Positions 34,090 to 42,929 of a stretch of 64,000 bases of DNA are shown here, piece after piece. The DNA is taken from contig NZ_RQYN01000001.1 in assembly GCF_003860135.1 (NCBI RefSeq), forward strand, positions 101,482-165,481, written 5' to 3'. The notes beneath the pieces were generated by a model, which made no database searches, had not been told where the DNA came from, and saw only the letters and a program-made list of their open reading frames with translations. Position numbers and translations under genes: made by a program. The DNA comes from Tannerella forsythia. Its GTDB lineage: Bacteria > Bacteroidota > Bacteroidia > Bacteroidales > Tannerellaceae. Each line of letters begins with the position of its first letter. The stretch's first letter is position 1.

Positions 34090-34719
34090 TTAATTTTGTT
34101 CCTGCAAATCTTTGTTGCGCGAGCGGTGAATCCAGATCATTACCGCGCAAAGAATAAGCGCCATCGGCGGCATAATCATCAAACCGTTATTCACGTATCC
34201 CAAGTCGTAGAACGCCTGAGGAATGACCTGATAGCCGAGTAACGTGCCCGATCCGAACAGTTCGCGGAAGAAGGCGACCACAATGAGGATAATACCATAG
34301 CCGACGCCGTTTCCGACTCCGTCGAGGAACGATTCCCACGGGCGGTTACCGAGCGCGAACGCTTCGAGACGTCCCATCAGGATACAGTTTGTGATAATCA
34401 GCCCTACGTAAACGGAGAGCTGTTTGCTCACGTCGTAGGCAAAGGCTTTGAGCACTTCGTTGACGATCGTCACCAGAGCCGCCACCACCACGAGCTGGAT
34501 GATGATACGGATACGGTTCGGTATCGTTTTACGCAGCAACGAAATAATCACATTCGCAAAAGCTACCACGGCGATTACCGAGAGCGTCATGACGATGGCC
34601 GGTTGCAACTTCACGGTCACCGCCAGAGCGGAGCAGACCCCCAGCATCTGTACGATTACCGGATTGTCTTTGCTTACCGGATTGAATAAAATCTCTTTAT
34701 TTTTTGTTGATAATCCCAT
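34090..34719 (-). CDS. nqrD: Na+-NQR subunit D
   Basis: 209 residues, six membrane segments. The family core IITNCILMGRLEAFALGNRPWESFLDGVGNGVGYGIIL contains the conserved Cys. Four nt from nqrC stop-start spacing, so translation is probably coupled. Confidence 0.97.
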   Translation of the reverse strand: MGLSTKNKEILFNPVSKDNPVIVQMLGVCSALAVTVKLQPAIVMTLSVIAVVAFANVIISLLRKTIPNRIRIIIQLVVVAALVTIVNEVLKAFAYDVSKQLSVYVGLIITNCILMGRLEAFALGNRPWESFLDGVGNGVGYGIILIVVAFFRELFGSGTLLGYQVIPQAFYDLGYVNNGLMIMPPMALILCAVMIWIHRSRNKDLQEQN

Positions 34720-34722
34720 AGC

Positions 34723-35436
34723 TTACTGTTTTTGTGTCGTTAAAAAATTGGCATACTGGCCGATGCTTGTGCGAAGCATCGCGTCGACGCCGTTACTCGT
34801 GATCGTTCCGCCCGAAATCCCGTCAACATAATCCTGTCCTTCGGCCTTATTTCCGCTTTTCACGACGGCAATCGATTTGAATACCCCGTCGCGGAAGAGC
34901 TGCTTTCCGGCAAACTGTCCGGAGAACGCCTGCGTCGTGATTTCTGCTCCTAACCCCGGCGTCTCGCTGGCGTGGCTGAAATCGGCACCGAAGACCGTGT
35001 TACAATCGTCGTTGACCGAAAGATAGCCCCACACCGGCCCCCAAAGCCCTGCGCCGCGCATGGCCAGAATATATTTTGTTTGACCTTCGACGGTGGCCAC
35101 GAAGACCGGATAAACACCCCGTGCAAAGGCTTTCTCTACCTCTTCGCCAAAGGCGTCGCCGTCGGCACGTTGTCCGTCGGTATTGACGAGGAACGTTTCT
35201 TTGATCAGTTCGTTATATTTGGCTTCGACCTCGTTAGCCGGTACCGAAACGTTCACGGCACGCAGAATTTGCTGCCGTTTATCGTTGGCTTCGTTGGCTT
35301 TCTGGGTCGAACGTAATGCCTGCGAGGTGAATGCCAGCAGCAGTGCGACGAAAACGACCATCACGGCCGCATACATCATCGTGTACGTATTGCTGTTCGT
35401 ATTCAGCTTGGCTCCGCTCTTTTTTTCTTGTTCCAT
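34723..35436 (-). CDS. nqrC: Na+-NQR subunit C
   Basis: About 237 residues from 35436, or 243 from the ATG at 35454 that overlaps the nqrB stop by 4 nt. A GGAGGAG stretch before 35436 supports the later start. One N-terminal membrane helix. DGISGGTITSNGV near the C-terminus carries the Thr that binds FMN covalently. Confidence 0.95.
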   Translation of the reverse strand: MEQEKKSGAKLNTNSNTYTMMYAAVMVVFVALLLAFTSQALRSTQKANEANDKRQQILRAVNVSVPANEVEAKYNELIKETFLVNTDGQRADGDAFGEEVEKAFARGVYPVFVATVEGQTKYILAMRGAGLWGPVWGYLSVNDDCNTVFGADFSHASETPGLGAEITTQAFSGQFAGKQLFRDGVFKSIAVVKSGNKAEGQDYVDGISGGTITSNGVDAMLRTSIGQYANFLTTQKQ

Positions 35437-35450
35437 ACTCTTCTCCTCCT

Positions 35451-36638
35451 TCATTTAGCGATTTGTTTAACACGGTTGTTGCGGCGTTTGATGTTCGCAT
35501 CGACGACATAGTAATCGATCAGCGGTGCGAAGATGTTCATCATCAAGATCGCGAGCATCATTCCTTCGGGGTATCCGGGGTTAAGCACACGGATGCAGAT
35601 GGTCAGGAAACCGATCAGGAGTCCGTAGATCCATTTGCCTTTTTCCGTACGCGCCGAGGTTACGGGGTCGGTGGCCATAAATACGGCACCGAAGCAGAAG
35701 CCTCCCAGTGCGAGATGCTCATACCAAGGCATATTGGCCATGGCATTGCCTTCTATCCCGAAAGCGTTGAACATAAGTGCGGTCAATGCTCCGCCGGCAA
35801 AGACGGAAAACATCGTTTTCCAGCTTGCGATTCCCGTCCATATCAGCAGGATGGCGCCCAGTCCGATGGCGATGACGCTCGTTTCGCCGATCGATCCCGG
35901 AATCAGTCCGGTGATCATATCCATCGAGAACGGGGGATAGCCTGTGGCGCTTGTGGCTGTCGAGGCGATGCCCAGCGGCGTGGCGCCCGAAAAGCCGTCG
36001 ACCACGGTGCCGGCGCCGAGACCGAACGTATCGGCCGTACGGATGAACACCTTATCGCCCGACATGGCTGCCGGATAGGCAAAGAAGAGAAACGCACGCG
36101 TTACGAGCGCTACATTGAAAATGTTATATCCTGTTCCGCCGAATACTTCCTTGGCGAAGATCACGGCAAATGCCGTGGCCACGGCGATCATCCACAGCGG
36201 AGTGTCGATCGGCACGATCATCGGGATCAGCATCCCCGAAACGAGAAATCCTTCCTGAATTTCTTCTTTCTTCCATTGGGCTACGGCAAATTCGATACCC
36301 AGCCCCACGACGTACGAAACGATGAGTTTCGGAAGGACGGCCAGAAAACCGAAGAGGAACGTAGACCACAAATCCTGCACGGCTCCGATGGCCAGGTTAT
36401 GTTGATAGCCCACATTATACATTCCGAAGAGCAAGGCCGGTATCAGTGCGATGACCACCACGGTCATGGTACGTTTCGAGTCGATGCTGTCGTGAATGTG
36501 TACGCCCGACCGGGAGGTTGTATTGGGGACAAACAGGAACGTTTCGAATCCGTCGAATACGGATTGAAACATCGACAGTTTGCCTCCTTCCTCAAAAGCC
36601 GGTTTAATCTTGTTGAGATAATTCCTTAACGCTTTCAC
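35451..36638 (-). CDS. nqrB: Na+-NQR subunit B
   Basis: 395 residues with about ten membrane segments and the SGATPLG motif near residue 220, where FMN is bound covalently to Thr. Sodium-translocating core subunit. Length is normal. Confidence 0.97.
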   Translation of the reverse strand: MKALRNYLNKIKPAFEEGGKLSMFQSVFDGFETFLFVPNTTSRSGVHIHDSIDSKRTMTVVVIALIPALLFGMYNVGYQHNLAIGAVQDLWSTFLFGFLAVLPKLIVSYVVGLGIEFAVAQWKKEEIQEGFLVSGMLIPMIVPIDTPLWMIAVATAFAVIFAKEVFGGTGYNIFNVALVTRAFLFFAYPAAMSGDKVFIRTADTFGLGAGTVVDGFSGATPLGIASTATSATGYPPFSMDMITGLIPGSIGETSVIAIGLGAILLIWTGIASWKTMFSVFAGGALTALMFNAFGIEGNAMANMPWYEHLALGGFCFGAVFMATDPVTSARTEKGKWIYGLLIGFLTICIRVLNPGYPEGMMLAILMMNIFAPLIDYYVVDANIKRRNNRVKQIAK

Positions 36639-36720
36639 TTTTATTTATTTGTTTATGATTAATATCAATAGTTCGTTTGTTTAACCCGCGGCCATTACAT
36701 GGCCGGATCAACCCTCCCGA

Positions 36721-38067
36721 TCAGTTCATCTCTTTATAAAGCATGTCGAGTCCGTTGCGGACGATTTTCTGAATCTCGATTTTCGAGGTATCCACAAATT
36801 CGCAGAGCGCAAAATCTTCGGGTGCGATTTCGTAGATGCCGAGATTTTCCATCTTGTCGATGTCGTAGGCGATGATCGCCTTGAGCAGGTATTCGGGATA
36901 AATATCCATCGGGAAAACCTTGTCGTATTCGTTCGACATGATCATGGCGCGCTTGCCGCCTTTGATTCGTGCATCGAGGCAATACTCTTTTTTGCTTCCG
37001 AGCAGCCACGAAAAATAACTGTGCGACATGCTCAACTTACCGAAGCCCGGCATAGCCCATCCTACGAACTCGTTCACGTCGTCGCCTTCGGGGATGGCGG
37101 TGATTTGCGTATCGTATGCGCCGAGAAAACCGTCGGTCGTCACTTTCGTACCGGTCAGCACGTTTCCGCTGATTACGCGCACGCGTCCGTCTGCGAGCCG
37201 TCCGTCTGTCAGGCTGCCGATGCGGCATCCGGCAACGACTTTGGCATAGCCGCGTTCGTTCATTTCCGATCCGGTCAGCGCGATGGTGCGTGTAAAATCG
37301 GTTTTCTTTTCTTTGAACAGGCGGCCGATCGTCAGCACGTCTGCCGCACGAAGCGTCCAAACGGTTTCGCCTTTATTGACGGGTTTGAGATGGTTGATCA
37401 TCACCCCGACGTTGCCTGCCGGATGCGGCCCGAAAAGTTCCACGACTTCAACACCCGTCATGCTGCGTAGCGGCGAGCCGGGTTTCACACCGAGGTAAAC
37501 AGTGCCCTGCGTGAGCTTCGTCAGTGCCTGCAAACCGGTTTGGAGTAAATCTTCCTCGCCTTTAACGATGAAATCGAAATCCGCTGCCAGCGGCGCCGTA
37601 TCGTAAGCCGTGACGAAGATGTCGCGCGGGGTATCCGAGGGGATCGCCACCCGATCGTACGGACGTTGTTTGATACAGGGCCACAAACCTGTTTCGAGCA
37701 GAAGAGCTTTCAATCCCTCTGCGTCGTACGATTTCAGGTCTTTGATATCGAACGTTTCGAATTCATTTTGTGCATCGGGGCGGATGGTAATGCTTAATAC
37801 TTTGCGCTTTTCGCCGCGGTTGACTCCCGTCACCTCGCCGCTCACCGGTGATACGAACTTAATCTCCGGATAGACTTTGTCCATCATCAGCGGCGATCCG
37901 GCCTTGACCTTATCGCCTACGCGGACAAGCACCTTGGGCACGATGCCGACATAATTGTCGGGCACAATCGCGTAGCTGTCGGCAGCTCCGACATGGACGT
38001 ACTCCAACGGCGCCTTGCCTTTGAGGTTTATGTTCAAGCCTTTCTTGATTTTAACCACATTTGCCAT
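36721..38067 (-). CDS. nqrA: Na+-NQR subunit A
   Basis: 448 residues from MANVVKIKKGLNINLKGKAP, the conserved NqrA start. The ORF extends upstream to 38124, but the promoter box at 38103-38110 and homology argue for 38067. Soluble cytosolic subunit at the quinone side of the complex. First gene of the operon. Confidence 0.96.
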   Translation of the reverse strand: MANVVKIKKGLNINLKGKAPLEYVHVGAADSYAIVPDNYVGIVPKVLVRVGDKVKAGSPLMMDKVYPEIKFVSPVSGEVTGVNRGEKRKVLSITIRPDAQNEFETFDIKDLKSYDAEGLKALLLETGLWPCIKQRPYDRVAIPSDTPRDIFVTAYDTAPLAADFDFIVKGEEDLLQTGLQALTKLTQGTVYLGVKPGSPLRSMTGVEVVELFGPHPAGNVGVMINHLKPVNKGETVWTLRAADVLTIGRLFKEKKTDFTRTIALTGSEMNERGYAKVVAGCRIGSLTDGRLADGRVRVISGNVLTGTKVTTDGFLGAYDTQITAIPEGDDVNEFVGWAMPGFGKLSMSHSYFSWLLGSKKEYCLDARIKGGKRAMIMSNEYDKVFPMDIYPEYLLKAIIAYDIDKMENLGIYEIAPEDFALCEFVDTSKIEIQKIVRNGLDMLYKEMN

Positions 38068-38102
38068 GTTTCTTAAAATATTTTTAATTCTGATTTTTCG
38101 CG

Positions 38103-38110
38103 CAAAAATA
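38103..38110 (-). promoter_or_regulatory. -7 box of the nqr operon
   Basis: TATTTTTG on the minus strand, 36 nt before nqrA. The 42-bp palindrome array begins about 85 nt further upstream. Confidence 0.5.
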
Positions 38111-38195
38111 CATACTTTTTTCATGTTTTAAAACAGAAGCTTGACAAATTACGGAAAAAATTCTTCAATGTGTGCGGAGGTACTAAAAAATACGT

Positions 38196-38461
38196 TCGCC
38201 ACGTTGCGAAACCTTCGCCAAGTGCTCCGCCATCCTTTCGCAACTTGGCGACACTTTCGCCGAGTACTTTTTCATCCTTTCGCCACCTTGCGAAACCTTT
38301 GCCGAGTACTTCGGCATGCTTTCGCAACGTTGCGACACCTTCGCCGGGTACTTTTTCGTCGTTTCGCCACCTTGCGACACCTTCTCGAAGTGCTTCGGCG
38401 TGCTTTCGCCACGTTGCGACGCCTTCGCCAAGTACTTTTCCATCTTTTCGCAACGTGGCGA
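38196..38461. repeat. Seven palindromes on an exact 42-bp grid
   Basis: 14-bp palindromes of the type TCGCAACGTTGCGA start at 38196, 38238, 38280, 38322, 38364, 38406 and 38448, always 42 bp apart. The 28-bp spacers alternate between two types (TTCGGC-like, TTTTTC-like), so the higher-order period is 84 bp. The array sits between the divergent nqrA promoter and that of the 38642 gene. Because 42 is divisible by three, open frames cross it on both strands (repeating 14-residue motifs such as RKDEKVLGEGVA), but none is convincing as a gene. Confidence 0.92.
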
Positions 38462-38615
38462 CTACTTATCGTCTGGTCATTTTATCTTCTTAACCTCACA
38501 TGCCGCCATAGATGTTTTTGGTAGAATGTCAAACAACCGTTGACAATTATACATCCACATAGGTGTTTTCCGATATTTACGCGAAGCATGGAGAAAACAA
38601 TCCCTCGATTTGTCC

Positions 38616-38623
38616 TATCTTTG
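38616..38623 (+). promoter_or_regulatory. -7 box for the 38642 gene
   Basis: TATCTTTG on the plus strand, 18 nt before the chosen start. It supports that start over the upstream ATG at 38540. Confidence 0.55.
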
Positions 38624-38641
38624 TCTGCAAAAATAAAAAAA

Positions 38642-39661
38642 ATGTACAGGACACTCTTCGCAACAACCGTTTTTCTTTTTCTGCTTCCGGGCTGCACGTC
38701 GTCGCAGACAAACCGGATTCGCATGCAGTCGTTTCAGGTGATGTTTTATAACGTGGAAAACTTGTTCGATACGGCAGACGATCCGGTCACGAACGATCAA
38801 GAATTCCTGCCCGGCGGTGTACGGAAATGGACGCCGAAACGTTATAACGAGCGTTTGCGGCAGACGGCCAAAGTCATCACGGCCGTGGGCAAATGGGATA
38901 TGCCTGCCATCGTAGGACTTTGCGAAGTGGAAAATGATACTGTGCTGACTCATCTGCTGAATCGTACGCCCTTGAACGAACATCGCTATCGTTACTGCAT
39001 CACCCGAGGGAACGACCCGCGCGGCATCAATAACGCTTTGCTCTACCGGTACGACCGGTTCGAGTTGCTCGGCCAACGTTCGGTACGCATCCGTTTTACA
39101 CGCAAAGGAAAACGTTCGCGCGATATTCTCCATGTGTGGGGGCGGGTGGTTACGGGCGATACGCTCGACGTGTTGGTATGCCATTTCCCTTCGCGCTCGG
39201 CCGGTAAGAAGAAGACAGAGCCCGATCGAATCGATGCCGCGCTGTGTGTGCGTCGCCTGTGCGACTCGCTTTATAACGTAAGACATCGCACGCATATCCT
39301 CGTCATGGGCGATTTCAACGATACGCCGGCCGACGAGAGTATCGCCGTCATGACGCACGCCGCCAAGCCCGAACGCCGACTGACGAATCTTTTTGCCGAC
39401 AAGGAGACGCTGAATTTTGCCGGAAGCCACAAATATAACGACGAATGGTCGCAGCTTGATCAGATGCTCGTCAGCCTGCCGTGGAAAGCGCGTTTGAAAG
39501 AAGGCGGAGTGCAAATATTCGCCCCGTCGTTTCTGCTGACCGAAGACAAGCGACAAAGCAACAAACGGCCGCGCCGAACGTATCAGGGGTACACATACAA
39601 AGGCGGATTCAGCGACCATCTGCCCATTGTGGCGGAGTTTTTCTTACCTTTGCCCGAATAA
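38642..39661 (+). CDS. Endonuclease/exonuclease/phosphatase-family lipoprotein
   Basis: 339 residues. Lipoprotein signal MYRTLFATTVFLFLLPGCTSS with the Cys near residue 17. The EEP fold follows: FQVMFYNVENLFDT, VGLCEVEND (metal Glu), LVMGDFNDTPAD (catalytic Asp/Asn), and GFSDHLPIVAEF (final Asp-His). The substrate could be nucleic acid or a phosphoester. It precedes an M23 peptidase gene by 14 nt. Confidence 0.9.
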   Translation: MYRTLFATTVFLFLLPGCTSSQTNRIRMQSFQVMFYNVENLFDTADDPVTNDQEFLPGGVRKWTPKRYNERLRQTAKVITAVGKWDMPAIVGLCEVENDTVLTHLLNRTPLNEHRYRYCITRGNDPRGINNALLYRYDRFELLGQRSVRIRFTRKGKRSRDILHVWGRVVTGDTLDVLVCHFPSRSAGKKKTEPDRIDAALCVRRLCDSLYNVRHRTHILVMGDFNDTPADESIAVMTHAAKPERRLTNLFADKETLNFAGSHKYNDEWSQLDQMLVSLPWKARLKEGGVQIFAPSFLLTEDKRQSNKRPRRTYQGYTYKGGFSDHLPIVAEFFLPLPE

Positions 39662-39675
39662 CTTTTTAGCGTAGA

Positions 39676-41364
39676 ATGATGAATACATGGAAGAAGACGC
39701 TGATCGTCTGTCTGAGTTTCACGGGGCTTACCGTTTCGGCGCAAACGTTTCGCAGCCCTGTCGACATCCCGATACTGCTGAGCGGGAATTTCGGCGAATT
39801 GCGCAATAATCACTTTCATTCGGGAATCGATTTCAAGACGCAGGGCGTCGAGGGGAAAAACATTCGTGCCGTAAAAGACGGGTACGTCTCCCGCATCCTC
39901 GTGTCGCCGTGGGGATACGGGCTTGCGCTTTATGTGAAGCACCCGGACAGTACGATGTCGGTCTACGGTCATCTGCGTAACTTCGCCGGCCCCATCGCGG
40001 CGTATGTCAAAGAGCAGCAGTACGCACAGGAGCGTTTCTCGGTCGATTTGTCGCCCGAACCGTCGCGGTTTCCGGTCAAGGCCGGCGAGTTGATTGCCCG
40101 GAGCGGCAACACGGGCAGCTCGGGCGGGCCTCACCTGCATTTCGAAATACGCGATCTGCGCACAGGCGAACCGGTCGATCCGATCGTATATTATAAGGAC
40201 AAAATCAAAGATACGCGGCCTCCGAAGGTGCGTTCCGTGATGGTTTACCCTGTCGAGGGATTGGGTGTCGTCAACGGATCGCGGCAGAAGCAACGTCTCA
40301 AGGTCGTCACCGCGAAAGACGGTCGGCAGTCGGTGACCGGCAAAACGGAAGCGTGGGGAAAGATTGCCTTCGGCATTAACATCGACGACTACATGAACGG
40401 GACGAGCAACGTGTACGGTGTGAAGGAAATCACGATGCGCGTCGACGGCAAAGAAGTGTTTCACAGTTATCAGGACCGTTTTTCGTTCGATGAGACGCGC
40501 TACCTCAACGCGTGGGTCGACTTTGCCGAATGGCGCGAGAGAAAATCGTTTTATACGAAAACATTCGTCGAGCCGGGTAACCGCCTGCGCTTCATGACCA
40601 GCAAGCATCGCGGCTATTTGACTATCGACGAAGCAAGGACATACCGCGTCGAATTTGAACTCACGGATGCGTTTGGCAATACCGGACGACTTGCGCTGAC
40701 TGTGACCGGCCGACCGCAGACGATTCTTCCACCCGATACGGCCGGTGCGACACGCTTCTACCATAGCGGAGAAAACCGTTTCGGAGCAAGCGGCATACGG
40801 ATGCATATTCCGCGCGGCAATTTGTATAACGATTTGTATTTTCGTCATTTCTCATACGCCGATACAGCGTATGATTCCGAGGTTCACACGGTACATGATA
40901 CACCTGTTCCGCTGCATCGCAAGGCGCGTCTTTCCCTTCACCTGCTCACCGATACGCTGGGCGATAAAGGAAAATACGGCATCGTCTCGGTCGATGGGCG
41001 TAGAAAGAGCTGGATTGGCGGATCGTATCGCGACGGCTGGATCGATGCCGACATCACCGAACTGGGCAAACGTTATGCCGTCGATGCCGATACGGTACCG
41101 CCTGTCATTACCGCCGTCGATTCGTCTCTCTGGGCGGCTAAAGAAATGATTGTCCTGCGCCTGACCGATAATCTGAGTGGGATAGAAGAATATCGCGGCG
41201 AGATAGACGGCCGGTTCGCTCTTTTCGAACTCGACGGCAAGAAAGCAACCGCGCGTTACTTCTTCGACCGTCAACGCCTCACACGAGGGCGACACACCCT
41301 CCGGATGACCGTGACCGACGGCTGCGGCAACCGCACGGTCTACGACGCCGATTTCGAATGGTAG
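39676..41364 (+). CDS. M23 family (LytM-type) metallopeptidase
   Basis: 562 residues with a signal peptide (ending VSAQ at residues 20-23). Zinc site: HSGID with His48 and Asp52, and HLHFEI near residue 154. The peptidase domain is in the N-terminal ~190 residues. The remainder is beta-rich, with Ig-like segments (RLTDNLSGIEEYRGEIDG) seen in Bacteroidetes periplasmic M23 proteins. Likely a cell-wall or surface endopeptidase. ATG at 39676 or 39679. Confidence 0.93.
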   Translation: MMNTWKKTLIVCLSFTGLTVSAQTFRSPVDIPILLSGNFGELRNNHFHSGIDFKTQGVEGKNIRAVKDGYVSRILVSPWGYGLALYVKHPDSTMSVYGHLRNFAGPIAAYVKEQQYAQERFSVDLSPEPSRFPVKAGELIARSGNTGSSGGPHLHFEIRDLRTGEPVDPIVYYKDKIKDTRPPKVRSVMVYPVEGLGVVNGSRQKQRLKVVTAKDGRQSVTGKTEAWGKIAFGINIDDYMNGTSNVYGVKEITMRVDGKEVFHSYQDRFSFDETRYLNAWVDFAEWRERKSFYTKTFVEPGNRLRFMTSKHRGYLTIDEARTYRVEFELTDAFGNTGRLALTVTGRPQTILPPDTAGATRFYHSGENRFGASGIRMHIPRGNLYNDLYFRHFSYADTAYDSEVHTVHDTPVPLHRKARLSLHLLTDTLGDKGKYGIVSVDGRRKSWIGGSYRDGWIDADITELGKRYAVDADTVPPVITAVDSSLWAAKEMIVLRLTDNLSGIEEYRGEIDGRFALFELDGKKATARYFFDRQRLTRGRHTLRMTVTDGCGNRTVYDADFEW

Positions 41365-41437
41365 CTTGAACATGCGGAAAAAACCTACGCCTCCCCCATA
41401 ATGGCTACTTTTAGCAAAAAAATCATAATTTATGGGT

Positions 41438-41469
41438 ATTGCGGTATGCGATGACCAAGTGTACTTTTG
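41438..41469 (+). promoter_or_regulatory. Promoter of the DUF4876-TonB-barrel operon
   Basis: ATTG at 41438-41441, 20 nt, TACTTTTG at 41462-41469. The spacing is right for the Bacteroidetes consensus. It argues against the ORF's first ATG at 41432 as the start. Confidence 0.65.
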
Positions 41470-41512
41470 CGCCATGAAAAATTTACATTTGGTTAATAAA
41501 AAAAGCTATTTT

Positions 41513-42778
41513 ATGATGTGTTTTAAAAAACTATTATTGCTGCCCGCCTTGATTACAGGCGTATGCCTCTTTTCATCATGCGAAAAGGAAAAAATTGATG
41601 AATCTGTGACATTGTCTATTCAAGCCACGTCGCAGGAGAATGTTATAGATTATACTGAATTTACATTGCAACTTAAAGAGTTGCGTACGATGAAATCCGT
41701 AAAAAAGAAACTGACAGATAAAGGAACTTGTGAACTTACGCTTAATAAAGGGACGTATACTATTAGTATAGAATGGAAGAACGGAAATGCTTCGTTTTTC
41801 GGTACAATGGAAAATTATTCCGTAACCAAATCCGAAACGCTTAATATTCCTCTTACACGTACGATTTCACAACCTACCGGAATTATATTTAAGGAAATCT
41901 TTTTCAATGGGGAGACGAATAGCGGAAAAATGATGCATCCCGACCAGTATTTTGTATTATATAACAATGGCGATGCAACGGTATATGCCGACGGTATAAC
42001 GTTTTCCGTATCCTTACACGCTAATTGGAGCGAAGCCGATGTGTTTACCGAATTACTGCCCGGCGAAGTCGTTGCCGCACAGTTTTATTCGATCCCCGGA
42101 AACGGTCTGCAATATCCGTTGAAGCCTGGAGACAGTCTCGTCATTGCGCGGACGGCAATTAATCATCATGAGTCGTACGAAAATGCGGTCGATCTTTCAG
42201 GTGCCGATTTTGAAGTGTATGAACCGGATATGCCGGCACAGTTCGGTACCGACGTAGATAATCCCGACGTCCCGAATCTGATTGCTCATTTTTCGATCTG
42301 GGGTATTTTCAATATGCATCCTCGTGGGCCGCTGGCTCCGTTTATCTTTAAACCCGAAACGGATATGAAGACCTTTATGGAGAAGAACAAGTTCTCTTTC
42401 AAAAACAAGAAAGGAGAAACTCAATATACGTATAAGGTCCCGGCCGGCCTTATTATAGACGGTATAGAGACCGGTAATGAAGGCGCTGTCAAAGTGAAAT
42501 CTTTGCCTTCTTCGGTCGATAAGGGATATATTACTGTTACGGGATGCCACCGTCAAGAATCGATACGTCGCAAAGTAGGTGCTAACCATAAATTGATCGA
42601 CACGAATAATTCGTCGGAAGATTGTGTGCGGGTGAAAGGGCAGACTCCTCATCCGAAGAAAGGTGCGAAAACCAAGTCGGGAGCTGTAAGAAGTGTGGTG
42701 AACGGCATGTCTTACGATAAAGAATTTCCCGGAGGAATACAGGAGTTTGCAGGCAGTTCATGGAATGTGCTTCACTGA
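41513..42778 (+). CDS. DUF4876 lipoprotein
   Basis: 421 residues, MMCFKKLLLLPALITGVCLFSSCEKE (lipobox Cys about residue 23). The mature part begins with a transthyretin/CNA-B-like beta domain (VTLSIQATSQENVIDYTEFTLQLKEL) and continues as the DUF4876 domain with the KEIFFNGETNSGKMMHPDQYFVLYNNGD stretch. Followed by a terminator, then a TonB receptor and a second barrel; this order is seen in other Bacteroidetes. Probably a surface lipoprotein partner of the receptor; ligand unknown. Confidence 0.85.
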   Translation: MMCFKKLLLLPALITGVCLFSSCEKEKIDESVTLSIQATSQENVIDYTEFTLQLKELRTMKSVKKKLTDKGTCELTLNKGTYTISIEWKNGNASFFGTMENYSVTKSETLNIPLTRTISQPTGIIFKEIFFNGETNSGKMMHPDQYFVLYNNGDATVYADGITFSVSLHANWSEADVFTELLPGEVVAAQFYSIPGNGLQYPLKPGDSLVIARTAINHHESYENAVDLSGADFEVYEPDMPAQFGTDVDNPDVPNLIAHFSIWGIFNMHPRGPLAPFIFKPETDMKTFMEKNKFSFKNKKGETQYTYKVPAGLIIDGIETGNEGAVKVKSLPSSVDKGYITVTGCHRQESIRRKVGANHKLIDTNNSSEDCVRVKGQTPHPKKGAKTKSGAVRSVVNGMSYDKEFPGGIQEFAGSSWNVLH

Positions 42779-42841
42779 TCCTCTGAAAGCGCCAAAACAT
42801 ACGAATTAAGCACTACGATTATTTGATGTGAATGAAAGTCG

Positions 42842-42890
42842 GATATGCCGAATCCGGAAAAACTTCCGGTTCGGCTATCTGCTTTTTTTT
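42842..42890 (+). terminator. Terminator (possibly leaky) between the DUF4876 gene and the TonB receptor
   Basis: Stem GATATGCCGAATCCGGAA / TTCCGGTTCGGCTATC with an AAAC loop, then eight T. The receptor starts 40 nt later with no clear promoter in between, so read-through attenuation is possible. Confidence 0.85.
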
Positions 42891-42929
42891 GAGGATTGGG
42901 TAGAGCAGGCTTATTTTTTAATGTGAGAT

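Noticed and set aside
35331..36629. 432-residue open frame opposite nqrB
   Set aside because: It mirrors the codon pattern of nqrB/nqrC on the other strand and shows low-complexity Asp/His/Gly composition.
38196..38461. CRISPR array
   Set aside because: The units are tandem copies with no unique spacers, and no cas genes are present.
38121..38543. Five overlapping open frames on both strands across the 42-bp repeats, with 14-residue peptide repeats
   Set aside because: Openness follows from a repeat length divisible by three. No frame has a good start, and the leftward one crosses the nqr promoter.
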